Shown piece after piece: positions 7,570 to 16,080 of a stretch of 32,210 nucleotides of DNA (the stretch's first letter is position 1; each line of letters begins with the position of its first letter). The position numbers were made by a program, and so were the translations under genes. The notes below the pieces were generated by a model. The model was not told where the DNA came from and did no database searches. It worked only from the letters and a program-made list of their open reading frames with translations. The stretch is from DASWRT01 sp036403035 (lineage in GTDB: Bacteria > Pseudomonadota > Alphaproteobacteria > ATCC43930 > CGMCC-115725): positions 1-32,210 of the forward strand of contig DASWRT010000387.1 of NCBI GenBank assembly GCA_036403035.1. Direction: 5' to 3'.

Positions 7570-8350
7570 TCACGGTTCGCGCGCTCCCCAGAGCGGAAAC
7601 CCGAAGGTCACGCCGACACGCAGTTCGGTCAGCGAGCGCTCGTTGATGCGCCCTTCGCGGACGCCGAAATCGACGGCGATGTCTTCGCGCACCTGCCAGA
7701 TCGCACCGAGGAGCCCGGAAACGGTGTCGAACGCGCCAAACTCGCGCTCGTACAGCACCTCCGCGACCGGCCGGACCGTCCAGTCCGCCGGGCCTTCGGC
7801 GATGGTGCTGAAGAACACGTCGCCATGCTGCCGCCGCGTGAGCGCCGTCTCGGCGTTGAGGTGGACCGTCATCATCGGGAACCGGTACGAAACGACTCCG
7901 GCCCAGCTTCCGCCGATCCCCGCCTCGTCGTTGATGCCCGGCAGCAGCATGCCGAACTCGGTCCGCGATGCTCGGGCCCGGCTTTTCCTGAAGCGTCCCC
8001 TGCCGCAGCACGCCCTTGAGGAAGGCGCCGTTGCCGATGACCGCCGTGCGCGCCGTCGCGGGCGGCAGCGCTGTCTGCCCTTGCCCCTGCAAGACGGCTT
8101 CCCAGTTCTCGATCAGGCCCAGGTTCAAAACCACGGCCGGCGCAATCAACGTCCGGTCGGAACCTTCGCGCAACAGGCCCGCCGGACCGAGTTCCACCTC
8201 GAACTCTCCCGGGTCGGCCACGGCGGCATCGGTGCCGTCGAACGGCCGGTATGCCTGCGCGTCATGAGACCAGGTCATCACGACCGGCAGCACCGAAATG
8301 GCGGCGGCGGTCCGCTTGGCTGCCCGCGAGCGTTCGGCGAAGCCGCGCAT
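7570..8350 (-). pseudogene. Frameshifted outer-membrane beta-barrel-like protein
   Basis: The frame starting at 8350 encodes a signal peptide (cleavage near HDAQA) and a beta-barrel-like start (RPFDGTDAAVADPGEFEVELG) up to QEKPGPSIA. The homologous reading then jumps to another frame, continuing TEFGMLLPGINDEAG and ending at 7570 in TFGFPLWGAREP. Removing one C from the run near 7963-7964 (plus strand) restores a single frame of about 260 residues. The final aromatic-rich strands and alternating hydrophobic pattern fit an outer-membrane porin-like protein (MetA/phenol-degradation transporter type is one possibility). Either a real one-base insertion or a sequence error. Lies 16 bases before the dismutase and 18 after the DUF1080-like gene. 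Confidence 0.72.
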
Positions 8351-8368
8351 GTCTGCCGCGTCCGGCGG

Positions 8369-9112
8369 CTATTGCAGTGGGTTGATCACGATCCGGTCGA
8401 AGTGCGTGACGCTGTCCGCCTTCGTCCATAGCGCGATCTTGCCGACGCTAGGGAACGTTCGATCGCTGGCGGTGAAGAGCTGCTTGCCGTCGAACGAGAC
8501 CGTGAACCGGTCGCCTTCGGCGCGGAGCGCCAGCGTATGCCAGTCGCCGGAGGTCACCTTCGTGTTCACCCCGGCGATCTGCTCCCGATTTCCCTTGACC
8601 ACCCGGTAGAAGCGGACGTTGTCTTCGAGCGCATTCGCCCGCACGACGTAGTAGTTATCGGCGGAGGTCAGCCGAATGGCGATGCCACCCGCCCGGTCGA
8701 CCTTCCCGGAGACCGGCTTGAAGCGGATGACCACCTCGACGTTCTGCACGGCGAAGGGCTCGTACACGGCAAGCGGAAACCGGTAGTCGGTTGCGTCGGT
8801 GCTGGTCTGCGCGATGGCCTTGCCCTTGCGCGCCGTCTCATCCTCGACGACGGCCCAGGTGCCGGCCGATCCGTTGCCGGAATGCCAGGAGGTCAGGAAA
8901 TCCGGCGGCAGCGGCCCCGGTGCATAGTGCGAGATGTCGATCTCGGTCGGGCCGGTCTGTGCGTGTACCGCCGCCCATCCACCCCCCAGAACCAGAGCCA
9001 TAAGAAGCGGCAGGGCCGCGCGGCGAACCTCGATGAGGAGCGGCGCGGTTGCCGCGCCGAGACGGGAGTGGAGCTTCCGAGCGGAAATAGAAAAACGGCC
9101 CTGTCGGTCCAT
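8369..9112 (-). CDS. Secreted DUF1080 / concanavalin-fold protein
   Basis: A 247-residue protein. After a long basic N-terminus comes a hydrophobic export segment (PLLMALVLGGGWAAVHA, about residues 35-51), then a beta-sandwich resembling the 3-keto-disaccharide hydrolase/DUF1080 family. Recognisable pieces are SWHSGNGSAGTW, AVQNVEVVIRFKPVSG, GIAIRLTSADNYYVVRANALEDN, WHTLALRAEGDRFTVSFDGKQLF and VGKIALWTKADSVTHFDRI. Such domains bind or cleave glycans in the periplasm or outside the cell. GGGGAG lies 8-9 bases before the ATG at 9112; a later ATG at residue 38 would leave too short an export signal. First gene of the five-gene operon and divergent from cyoA. Confidence 0.75.
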   Translation of the reverse strand: MDRQGRFSISARKLHSRLGAATAPLLIEVRRAALPLLMALVLGGGWAAVHAQTGPTEIDISHYAPGPLPPDFLTSWHSGNGSAGTWAVVEDETARKGKAIAQTSTDATDYRFPLAVYEPFAVQNVEVVIRFKPVSGKVDRAGGIAIRLTSADNYYVVRANALEDNVRFYRVVKGNREQIAGVNTKVTSGDWHTLALRAEGDRFTVSFDGKQLFTASDRTFPSVGKIALWTKADSVTHFDRIVINPLQ

Positions 9113-9401
9113 GCACGCGCACTCCCCGCATTGCGAGAACTGCGCAGAGCTTGGACGACGGAAGCCGTCTGACGGGGAGTCTGCTTTGCCCCCGATCGGA
9201 AAACATTAGCGCGGTCGCGAGCCGGTCGCAACGGCAATTGCATCGGCTCCGCCCCCTGCTCGTTTGGGGAAACCGGCGCGCTACCGGTTGCCGCCTGAAC
9301 CGGAAACGAGGAATGCCGGACGCCGCCCATCGGCGATTGCAACTCAATTCGACGAGCGGAGTTGATGACGTAACGTGCCTCGACGTGGAGCCGGCATTCC
9401 G
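9113..9401. promoter_or_regulatory. Divergent promoter region between oxidative operon and cyo operon
   Basis: About 290 bases separate the first gene of the minus-strand superoxide dismutase operon from cyoA. Both promoters must lie here. No operator palindrome stands out to the eye. Frames crossing it are not recognisable proteins. Confidence 0.5.
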
Positions 9402-10412
9402 ATGCGCCTGACCTCTCCGTCTCCATCATCGTCATCCTCCCGGCCCGGGTGCGCCGCCGCATCCGGGGGTGCGGGATCGCGTCCGGCAACAAGGGGCGGC
9501 CGCGCGGCGGTGCCCGCGCTCGCCGCCGCCCTGCCGCTGCTGCTACTGACGCTCACCGGCTGCGGGGGCGGCGTGCTGGACCCGCAGGGTCCGATCGGCG
9601 GCGCGAACAGGACTATTATGCTCAACTCGCTGGCGATCATGCTGGCGATCGTGGTGCCCACGATCATCGTGGCGCTGGTCTTCCCATGGTGGTACCGGGA
9701 TACCAACACCCGGGCGCGCTACCGGCCGGACTGGGCCTATTCCGGGCGGATCGAGCTCATCGTCTGGTCGATTCCCATTATGGTCATCCTCTTTCTCGGC
9801 GGGGTGATCTGGATCGGTTCGCACGAGCTCGATCCCGGCAATCCGATCGCCTCGAACCAGAAGCCGATCGAGGTGCAGGTGGTCTCGCTCGACTGGAAAT
9901 GGCTCTTCATCTACCCCGGCCAGGGCATCGCCACCGTCAACCAGCTCGTGGTCCCGGCCGGCGTGCCGGTGCATTTCTCGCTGACCTCGGCATCGGTGAT
10001 GAACATGTTCTTCGTGCCGCAGCTCGGCAGCATGATCGCGGCGATGAACGGCATGGTCACGCAGCTCTATCTGCAGGCCGACCATCCCGGCGATTTTTAC
10101 GGCCAATCCGCACAGTTCAGCGGCGACGGGTTCTCCGACATGCATTTCACGATGCGCGCCGTCCCCGCGGATCAGTTCGGGCAATGGGTAAACGGCGTGC
10201 AGCAGGCGGTGGGGCCGGCGCTCGACCGTGCAGCCTACGAGGCGCTTTCACAGGAGAGCCAGAACGTGCCGCCCTCCACCTACCGGGCCGTCGATCCGGG
10301 CCTCTTCCACGCCATCGCGATGCGGGAGATCCCGCCGGAGCCGGGGCCGGGCACCGGACGTGGCGGCGAGCCGGGCATCAAGCCCGTGGGCAAAAAGGAA
10401 GCCCATCGGTAA
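9402..10412 (+). CDS. cyoA: Cytochrome o ubiquinol oxidase subunit II
   Basis: A 336-residue lipoprotein subunit of a bo3-type quinol oxidase. After an unusually long Ser/Arg/Ala-rich N-terminus comes a lipobox (LTLTGC, Cys about 54). Two transmembrane helices follow (NSLAIMLAIVVPTIIVALVF; IELIVWSIPIMVILFLGGVIW), then the periplasmic cupredoxin-like domain (VQVVSLDWKWLFIYP ... FVPQLGSMIAAMNGM). The CuA-binding cysteines of cytochrome c oxidases are absent, as expected for quinol oxidases. The ATG at 9402 was preferred over the GTG at 9375 because GGAG precedes it and the shorter N-terminus is more plausible. The charged C-terminal tail (GTGRGGEPGIKPVGKKEAHR) is longer than usual. First gene of cyoABCD. 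Confidence 0.95.
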   Translation: MRLTSPSPSSSSSRPGCAAASGGAGSRPATRGGRAAVPALAAALPLLLLTLTGCGGGVLDPQGPIGGANRTIMLNSLAIMLAIVVPTIIVALVFPWWYRDTNTRARYRPDWAYSGRIELIVWSIPIMVILFLGGVIWIGSHELDPGNPIASNQKPIEVQVVSLDWKWLFIYPGQGIATVNQLVVPAGVPVHFSLTSASVMNMFFVPQLGSMIAAMNGMVTQLYLQADHPGDFYGQSAQFSGDGFSDMHFTMRAVPADQFGQWVNGVQQAVGPALDRAAYEALSQESQNVPPSTYRAVDPGLFHAIAMREIPPEPGPGTGRGGEPGIKPVGKKEAHR

Positions 10413-10466
10413 GGCCCGTCGCGGCCGCCGGTAAGGCCCGTCACAAGTACAGGGATAAGGAACGAC

Positions 10467-12506
10467 ATGCTGGGCAAGCTCACCTGGAACGCGATCCCCT
10501 GGGATCAGCCGATCCCGCTCGCCGCCGGCGCCGGGGTGATGGTGATCCTCCTCGCCGTGGTCGTCTGGGTCGTGGTCAAGGGACACCTCCCCTACCTCTG
10601 GCACGAGTGGATCACCAGCGTCGACCACAAGCGCATCGGCGTGATGTACACGCTCCTCGGCCTCCTCATGCTGGTGCGCGGCTTCGTCGACGCGATCATG
10701 ATCCGCTCGCAGCAGGCCCTGGCGTACCACTCGCAGGGTTACCTTCCGCCCGAGCATTACAACCAGGTCTTCTCGGCGCACGGCACGATCATGATCTTCT
10801 TCGGCGCGATGCCGCTCATGATCGGCCTCATGAACTTCGTCGTGCCGCTGCAGCTCGGCGTGCGCGACGTGGCCTTCCCGACGCTGAACTCGACCAGCTT
10901 TTGGCTCACCGCCACCGGCGCGCTGCTGGTCAACATGTCGCTGGTCGTCGGCGAATTCGCGCGCACGGGGTGGCTTGCCTATCCGCCGTTGTCCGAGCTT
11001 CGCTACTCGCCCGGCGTCGGCGTCGACTACTATCTCTGGTCGCTCCAGATCTCCGGCGCCGGCACGCTGATGACCGGCATCAACTTCGTCACCACCATTC
11101 TGAAGATCCGCGCGCCGGGCATGAGCTATCTGCGCATGCCGATGTTCTCCTGGACCGCGCTCGCCGCGAACCTGCTGATCATCGCGGCGTTTCCGGTGCT
11201 GACCGCCACGCTCGCCATGCTGCTGCTCGACCGCTACCTGGGGTTCCATTTCTTCACGAACACCGGCGGCGGCAACATGATGATGTTCATCAACCTGATC
11301 TGGGCCTGGGGCCATCCCGAGGTCTACATCCTGGTCCTGCCGGCCTTCGGCATCTTCTCCGAGGTGATCTCGACCTTCTCCGGCAAGCCGCTGTTCGGCT
11401 ACCGCTCGATGGTGGCGGCGACGCTGTTCATCTGCCTCGTCTCGTTCATGGTATGGCTGCACCATTTCTTCACCATGGGGGCGGGCGGCGACGTCAATGC
11501 CGTGTTCGGCATCGCCACCAGCATCATCGCGGTCGGCACCGGGGTGAAGGTCTACAACTGGATCTTCACGATGTATGGCGGCCGCGTCCGCTTCACCACG
11601 CCGATGCTGTGGTCGCTGGGATTCATCGTGACCTTCGTGATCGGCGGCATGACCGGCGTGCTGCTCGCCGTGCCGCCGGCCGATTTCGTGTTGCACAACA
11701 GCCTGTTCCTGGTGGCGCATTTCCATAACGTCATCATCGGCGGCGTGGTGTTCGCCGCCTTCGCCGGCGTCACCTACTGGTTCCCCAAGGCATTCGGGTT
11801 CCGGCTCGACGAGTGGTGGGGCAAGCTCGCGTTCTGGCTCTCCCTTGCCGGGTTCTACGTCGTCTTCATGCCGCTCTATGTCGCGGGGTTGCTCGGCATG
11901 ACGCGGCGGCTGCAGCATTACGACGTCGCGGCGTGGCGGCCCTGGGTGCTGCTCGCCGGCTTCGGCATGCTGATCATGATCGCCGCCTTCGTCTGCCAGG
12001 TGACGCAGCTCGTGGTCAGCATCCGCCATCGCGAGGAACTGCGCGACGAGACGGGCGATCCGTGGAACGGCCGCTCGCTCGAATGGGCGACCTCGTCGCC
12101 GCCGCCGGCCTTCAATTTCGCGGTGCTGCCGAACGTCGGCGGCGAGGAGCCCTATTGGGAGATCAAGCGGCGCGCCATCGAGAGCCAGCAGCTCGCGGCG
12201 GAGCCCGACTACAAGGACATCGAGATGCCGCGGAACAGCCCGACCGGCTTCATTACCGCTTTCTTCTGCACCATCACCGGCTTCGCGCTGATCTGGCACA
12301 TCTGGTGGATGATGGCGGTCGGGATCGTCGCCTCCTATGCGGTCTTCGTGTGGTTCGCGTGGCGCAACGTCGAGGAGTACCACATCCCGGCGGCGGAGGT
12401 CGCCCGCATCGATCGCGAGCGCCGGCAAGCGCGCCAGCAATGGCTCGATGAGCATGCGGCCGAGGAGCGAGCGGAGACGGCGGCCCGCGTCGGAGAGCCG
12501 GCATGA
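10467..12506 (+). CDS. cyoB: Cytochrome o ubiquinol oxidase subunit I
   Basis: A 679-residue heme-copper oxidase catalytic subunit, close to the length of the E. coli protein. The low-spin heme ligands are H105 (SAHGTIMIFFG) and H420. The CuB ligands are H283, cross-linked with Y287 (WGHPEVYI), and H332/H333 (WLHHFFTMG). The high-spin heme ligand is H418 (AHFHNVI). It spans the membrane about 15 times, oxidises ubiquinol, reduces O2 to water and pumps protons. ATG overlaps nothing upstream; a 54-base gap separates it from cyoA and an AAGG lies just before the start. Its stop overlaps the cyoC start (ATGA). Confidence 0.97.
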   Translation: MLGKLTWNAIPWDQPIPLAAGAGVMVILLAVVVWVVVKGHLPYLWHEWITSVDHKRIGVMYTLLGLLMLVRGFVDAIMIRSQQALAYHSQGYLPPEHYNQVFSAHGTIMIFFGAMPLMIGLMNFVVPLQLGVRDVAFPTLNSTSFWLTATGALLVNMSLVVGEFARTGWLAYPPLSELRYSPGVGVDYYLWSLQISGAGTLMTGINFVTTILKIRAPGMSYLRMPMFSWTALAANLLIIAAFPVLTATLAMLLLDRYLGFHFFTNTGGGNMMMFINLIWAWGHPEVYILVLPAFGIFSEVISTFSGKPLFGYRSMVAATLFICLVSFMVWLHHFFTMGAGGDVNAVFGIATSIIAVGTGVKVYNWIFTMYGGRVRFTTPMLWSLGFIVTFVIGGMTGVLLAVPPADFVLHNSLFLVAHFHNVIIGGVVFAAFAGVTYWFPKAFGFRLDEWWGKLAFWLSLAGFYVVFMPLYVAGLLGMTRRLQHYDVAAWRPWVLLAGFGMLIMIAAFVCQVTQLVVSIRHREELRDETGDPWNGRSLEWATSSPPPAFNFAVLPNVGGEEPYWEIKRRAIESQQLAAEPDYKDIEMPRNSPTGFITAFFCTITGFALIWHIWWMMAVGIVASYAVFVWFAWRNVEEYHIPAAEVARIDRERRQARQQWLDEHAAEERAETAARVGEPA

Positions 12507-13204
12507 CCGCGACCGAAGCCTTCCGGCAGGACCGCCGGCCCGCCGACCCCTACAAGCTCGGGCGCGGGCGCGGCCACGGTCATATCCCCGGTTTCGGCGG
12601 CGGTCATGATTACGCGCCCGGCCATGGCGAAGGCGGGCCGGCCTCGAAGCGCGTCGTCGTCGGCTACGGCTTCTGGATCTTCCTCCTCAGCGACATCGTG
12701 ATGTTCTCGTGCTTCTTCGCGGCATATGCGGTGTTGCAGACGGCGACGGCGGGTGGGCCGTCGGGCCGCGATCTGTTCGAGCCGTCGCGCGTGGCAATCG
12801 AGACCGGCTGCCTCTTGTTGTCGAGCTTCACCTGCGGCCTGTCGGCGGTGGCGACCGAGGCGAAGAGCCATCTCTGGACCCAGATCTTCCTGCTGGTGAC
12901 GGGGCTGCTGGGCGCCGCCTTTCTTGCCCTGGAGGCGACGGAATTCGCCGGGATGGTGGCGGCGGACGCAGGGCCGGACCGCAGCGCGTTCCTGTCCGCC
13001 TTCTTCGCCGTGGTCGGATGTCACGGGCTCCACGTCACCGCCGGGCTGCTCTGGCTCGGCACGATGATGGCGCAGGTCTTCGTCAAGGGCTTCCGCCCGA
13101 ACATCCTGCGCCGGCTGCTGTGCTTCAACCTGTTCTGGCACGCGCTCGACATCATCTGGGTGGCGCTGTTCACGATCGTCTATCTGATAGGGCAAGGACG
13201 ATGA
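12503..13204 (+). CDS. cyoC: Cytochrome o ubiquinol oxidase subunit III
   Basis: A 233-residue membrane subunit with five hydrophobic helices (GYGFWIFLLSDIVMFSCFFA; LLLSSFTCGLSAVA; IFLLVTGLLGAAFLALEATEF; FFAVVGCHGLHVTAGLLWL; NLFWHALDIIWVALFTIVYL). The family hallmarks CHGLHV and FWHALDIIWV are present. It stabilises the oxidase and may hold lipid or quinone. The His/Gly-rich N-terminus (GRGRGHGHIPGFGGGHDYAP) is longer than in enterobacteria. Translationally coupled on both sides by four-base overlaps with cyoB and cyoD. Confidence 0.95.
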   Translation: MTATEAFRQDRRPADPYKLGRGRGHGHIPGFGGGHDYAPGHGEGGPASKRVVVGYGFWIFLLSDIVMFSCFFAAYAVLQTATAGGPSGRDLFEPSRVAIETGCLLLSSFTCGLSAVATEAKSHLWTQIFLLVTGLLGAAFLALEATEFAGMVAADAGPDRSAFLSAFFAVVGCHGLHVTAGLLWLGTMMAQVFVKGFRPNILRRLLCFNLFWHALDIIWVALFTIVYLIGQGR

Positions 13205-13602
13205 GTAGTTACGACGACGATTTCGACCCGGATGCCGAGGACGTGGCACCAGGCGTCATCGACGCGCCGGAACACAGCATCCGCGCCGGCATCCAGGGCT
13301 ATCTCATGGGTCTCGGCTTAGCCATCCTGCTCACCATCGCTTCGTTCTACGTGGCGAAAACCCATCTGATCTGGGGGCCCGGCATCCCGGTGGCGCTGGT
13401 CGTGCTCGCCATCGCGCAGATCGGCATACACCTCGTCTTCTTCCTCCACATCACGACCGCGCCGGACAACACCAACAACATCCTGGCGCTGGCTTTCGGC
13501 GTGCTGATCGTTGCGCTGATCGTCGCCGGCTCGGTCTGGATCATGTACCACCTCAACGAGAACCTGATGCCCGCCGAACAGATCATGCAGATGCAACGGT
13601 GA
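13201..13602 (+). CDS. cyoD: Cytochrome o ubiquinol oxidase subunit IV
   Basis: A 133-residue subunit with three transmembrane helices (GYLMGLGLAILLTIASFYV; IPVALVVLAIAQIGIHLVFFLHI; ILALAFGVLIVALIVAGSVWIMYHL), matching the COX4/CyoD family. The acidic N-terminus (SSYDDDFDPDAEDVAPG) faces the cytoplasm. The start ATG overlaps the cyoC stop. It assists assembly of the CuB centre in the family. No cyoE (heme O synthase) follows, so that function must be encoded elsewhere. Confidence 0.93.
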   Translation: MSSYDDDFDPDAEDVAPGVIDAPEHSIRAGIQGYLMGLGLAILLTIASFYVAKTHLIWGPGIPVALVVLAIAQIGIHLVFFLHITTAPDNTNNILALAFGVLIVALIVAGSVWIMYHLNENLMPAEQIMQMQR

Positions 13603-13683
13603 GGAGAAGAGGCGAGAATCGTCGAAGGGCTCATCCCGAGCGATTGACAATAGTAGGGGCCGGTGTGGATTGATTTCAGTCAA

Positions 13684-13700
13684 CTCAAATATATTTTGAG
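13684..13700. repeat. CTCAAA-TATAT-TTTGAG inverted repeat
   Basis: A perfect 6-bp inverted repeat around TATAT in an AT-rich pocket (13640-13740) between cyoD and the truncated SulP gene. There is no T-tract after it, so an operator or promoter element is as likely as a terminator. The rest of the 220-base gap shows nothing recognisable. Confidence 0.4.
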
Positions 13701-13823
13701 AATACCATAGCCAAGCTTACAAACATTTCATGTTCATTGCATTGCGCGGCTGGAACTCGCTCCCGCAGCGGACCTTAGACAGATACGGATCGTCCATCCG
13801 CTGACCGGCGCAGAGCGCGCAAA

Positions 13824-14384
13824 ATGGCAGACAAGGGCAGGCCGCAATCCACCGGCCGGGAATCCGCTGGGCATTACCGCCGTCGTCCCCCCGTCGCCGC
13901 GCCCGCCGCCAAGGGGCGGGTGCGAGCGCTCGCTCATGGGGAGGAGGGAGCGGCTCCGGCCAAGCAGGGGCAGCTCCGCGGCGGTGCTGCGGCGAAGCAC
14001 GGCGGTGCTCCTTGGTATCGGCGTCTTCCCATCCTCGAAGGCATCCTGCCGATCGACTGGTCCCAGGTGCCGGCGGATGCGATCGCCGGCGTCACGCTCG
14101 CCGCCCTCGCCGTCCCCGAGGTCATGGGATACACGATGATCGCCGGGACGCCGGTGATCACCGGGCTCTACACGATCCTCCTTCCTATGGCCCTGTTCGC
14201 GCTGTTCAGGTCGTCGCGGCATCTCGTGGTCGGCGCCGACTCCGCGACGGCGGCGATCCTTGCCAGCGGCCTTGCCGGTCTCGCGGCGGCGGGATCGTCC
14301 GAGTGGCTCGCCCTGGCCGGCGCGCTGGCGCTGCTGGCGGCCGCCATCATCGTCGTCGCACGGCGATCAAGGCGTCCGACGTGA
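13824..14384 (+). pseudogene. Truncated SulP-family anion transporter (N-terminal part only)
   Basis: A 186-residue frame whose residues about 70-180 match the beginning of SulP/SLC26 transporters: DAIAGVTLAALAVPEVMGY, GTPVITGLYTILLPMALFALF, SSRHLVVGADSATAAILASG. Normal proteins run 500-700 residues with 10 or more helices; here the frame ends just after the third or fourth helix (RRSRRPT). In the next frame the last bases read IKASDVMVGK then stop, resembling the start of a CBS-domain protein (KASDVM). A deletion may have joined the two. The first 60 residues are low-complexity Ala/Gly/Arg and may not be translated. Non-functional as a transporter. Confidence 0.75.
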
Positions 14385-14492
14385 TGGTCGGCAAATAGGC
14401 GCTGCCGGCCGATACAAGGAGCGATGTTACCGCTAACATCGGCCGCGTCCGTTCAAAAACACGATGAGCCGACGAGAGAGGGAGCAAACGCC

Positions 14493-15404
14493 ATGAGCCG
14501 GCCCGTCATCATCTCCTGCGCGATCACCGGCGGCGGCGACACTGTCGGCAAGCATCCGGCGATCCCGGTGACGCCCGCCCAGATCGCGGAGTCTGCGGTC
14601 GGGGCCGCGGCGGTGGGGGCCGCGATCGTGCATATCCACGTGCGCGACCCGGCGACCGGCGCGCCGAGCATGGACAAGGCGCTCTATCGTGAAGTGTTCG
14701 AGCGTATCCGCGGCAGCGGCTCGGACGTGATCGTCAATCTGACGACGGGGGCCGGCGGGCGCTTCGTGCCGGCGCCGCAGGACCCGCGGCAGCCCGGTCC
14801 CGGCACGACGCTGTCGCCGCCGGAGGTGCGCGTCGCGCACGTCGTCGATCTGCGGCCGGAAGTGTGCAGCCTCGACATGGGCAGCATGAATTTCGGGCCG
14901 CACGTCTTCGTCAACACGCCCGCCCACCTTGCCGAGATGGCGCGGGCGATCCGCGGCGCCGGGGCGCGGCCGGAACTCGAAGTGTTCGACACCGGGCACA
15001 TCAGGCTGGCGCGGCACCTGATCGAGCGGGGCGAGATCGCCTCGCCGCCGCTTTTCCAGATCTGCCTCGGCATCTCCTGGGGCGCGCCGGCCACGCCGGA
15101 GGCGATGCTGGCGATGCGCAACATGCTGCCGGCGGATGCGATCTGGGCCGCCTTCGGCATCGGCGCCCAGCAATTCCCGATGGTGGCGCAGGCGGTGCTG
15201 CTCGGCGGGCACGTGCGGGTCGGGCTGGAGGACAATCTGTACCTGGAGAAGGGCGTGTTCGCGCCGACGAACGCTGCGCTCGTCGAGAAGGCCGCCGCGA
15301 TCGTCCGCCTGCTCGGCGAGCATCCGGCGACGCCGGCCGAGGCGCGGGCGATCCTGGGCGGCGGCAGGGGCGGCGCGTCCGCGGCGGCAGTCGCCGGCCG
15401 CTGA
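14493..15404 (+). CDS. Beta-keto acid cleavage enzyme (BKACE, DUF849)
   Basis: A 303-residue TIM-barrel enzyme of the 3-keto-5-aminohexanoate cleavage (Kce/BKACE) family. It condenses a beta-keto acid with acetyl-CoA, releasing acetoacetate and a new acyl-CoA. Zinc ligands are visible as H47 and H49 (AIVHIHVRD) and the conserved glutamate of GLEDN (about 246). Other family blocks are NLTTGAGG, CSLDMGSMNFG, PELEVFDTGH and QICLGISWGAPA. ATG at 14493 follows GAGAGGGAG. The substrate cannot be read from sequence; dehydrocarnitine, 3-keto-5-aminohexanoate and others are known for the family. An SDR dehydrogenase and a thioesterase nearby suggest a short catabolic pathway through a beta-keto acid. 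Confidence 0.9.
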   Translation: MSRPVIISCAITGGGDTVGKHPAIPVTPAQIAESAVGAAAVGAAIVHIHVRDPATGAPSMDKALYREVFERIRGSGSDVIVNLTTGAGGRFVPAPQDPRQPGPGTTLSPPEVRVAHVVDLRPEVCSLDMGSMNFGPHVFVNTPAHLAEMARAIRGAGARPELEVFDTGHIRLARHLIERGEIASPPLFQICLGISWGAPATPEAMLAMRNMLPADAIWAAFGIGAQQFPMVAQAVLLGGHVRVGLEDNLYLEKGVFAPTNAALVEKAAAIVRLLGEHPATPAEARAILGGGRGGASAAAVAGR

Positions 15405-15422
15405 ACGAGGGGAGAGTCCTTC

Positions 15423-15983
15423 TCAGTCCGTGGGATCGTCGGCGACCCGTCCGAAGAAGCGTAGATCATGGAAGGCGCCCTTGAACCATGCCCTCTGGCG
15501 CAGCGTGCCTTCGAACCGGAACCCCGTCTTTTCGAGCACGCGGTCGGACGCGCCGTTGCCGGGGAGCGTCCATGCCTCGATGCGGTTCAGGCCGAAAAGC
15601 CGGCGGCCACAGGCGACCGCGGCGCGCAACGCTTCGGTCATGACGCCGCGCCCCCAGAAGCGCGGATGCGTCTCATAGCCGATGCCGCCGCATTTCCATG
15701 GCTTGATGAAGTAATTGAAGCGGATGGCGCCGATGAATTCCGCGGAGGCGCTGTCTTCGATGATCCAGGCGCATCCGGTTCCCGCCGGAAAAAGCGCCGC
15801 CATGTTCCGCACGAACTGGTCGGCTTGATCTTCCGCCGGCGCGTCGGGCCAGTCGGAATAGCGAGTGACTTCCGCGATCGACAGGAGAGCGCGGAACGGC
15901 GCGCCGTCATCCGGCGTGACCGCGCGCAACGTCAGGCGGCCGGTCGACAGGGAAGGGAAGACGTCGGTCGTGGTCGCGGCCAT
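15423..15983 (-). CDS. GNAT family N-acetyltransferase (RimJ/RimL type)
   Basis: A 186-residue acetyltransferase. The N-terminus TGRLTLRAVTPDDGAPFRALL is typical of RimJ/RimL-like proteins. The acetyl-CoA loop motif is present as RFWGRGVMTEALRAAV, followed by NRIEAWTLPGNGASDRVLEKTGFRFEG. It would acetylate an amine of a protein or metabolite; the substrate is unknown. It is transcribed against its neighbours, inserted between the BKACE and SDR genes, with its stop only 18 bases from the BKACE stop. Confidence 0.9.
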   Translation of the reverse strand: MAATTTDVFPSLSTGRLTLRAVTPDDGAPFRALLSIAEVTRYSDWPDAPAEDQADQFVRNMAALFPAGTGCAWIIEDSASAEFIGAIRFNYFIKPWKCGGIGYETHPRFWGRGVMTEALRAAVACGRRLFGLNRIEAWTLPGNGASDRVLEKTGFRFEGTLRQRAWFKGAFHDLRFFGRVADDPTD

Positions 15984-16080
15984 GATCGCATCCGAGAGAT
16001 ATTGCCGATGGATGTCGTACCTTGTCCGGCGGCTGTGGTCGAGCCGCTGTATGCGGGAAAGGGATGGAGAGGGACGAGCG

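Noticed and set aside
9449..11728. Long plus-strand frame spanning cyoA and cyoB in another frame
   Set aside because: Arg/Ala/His-rich reading with no domain; cyoA and cyoB are unambiguous in their own frames.
10248..12455. Very long open frame on the strand opposite cyoB (over 700 codons)
   Set aside because: Extremely His/Asp/Glu/Arg-rich with no recognisable domain; it is the usual antisense artefact of a GC-rich membrane-protein gene.
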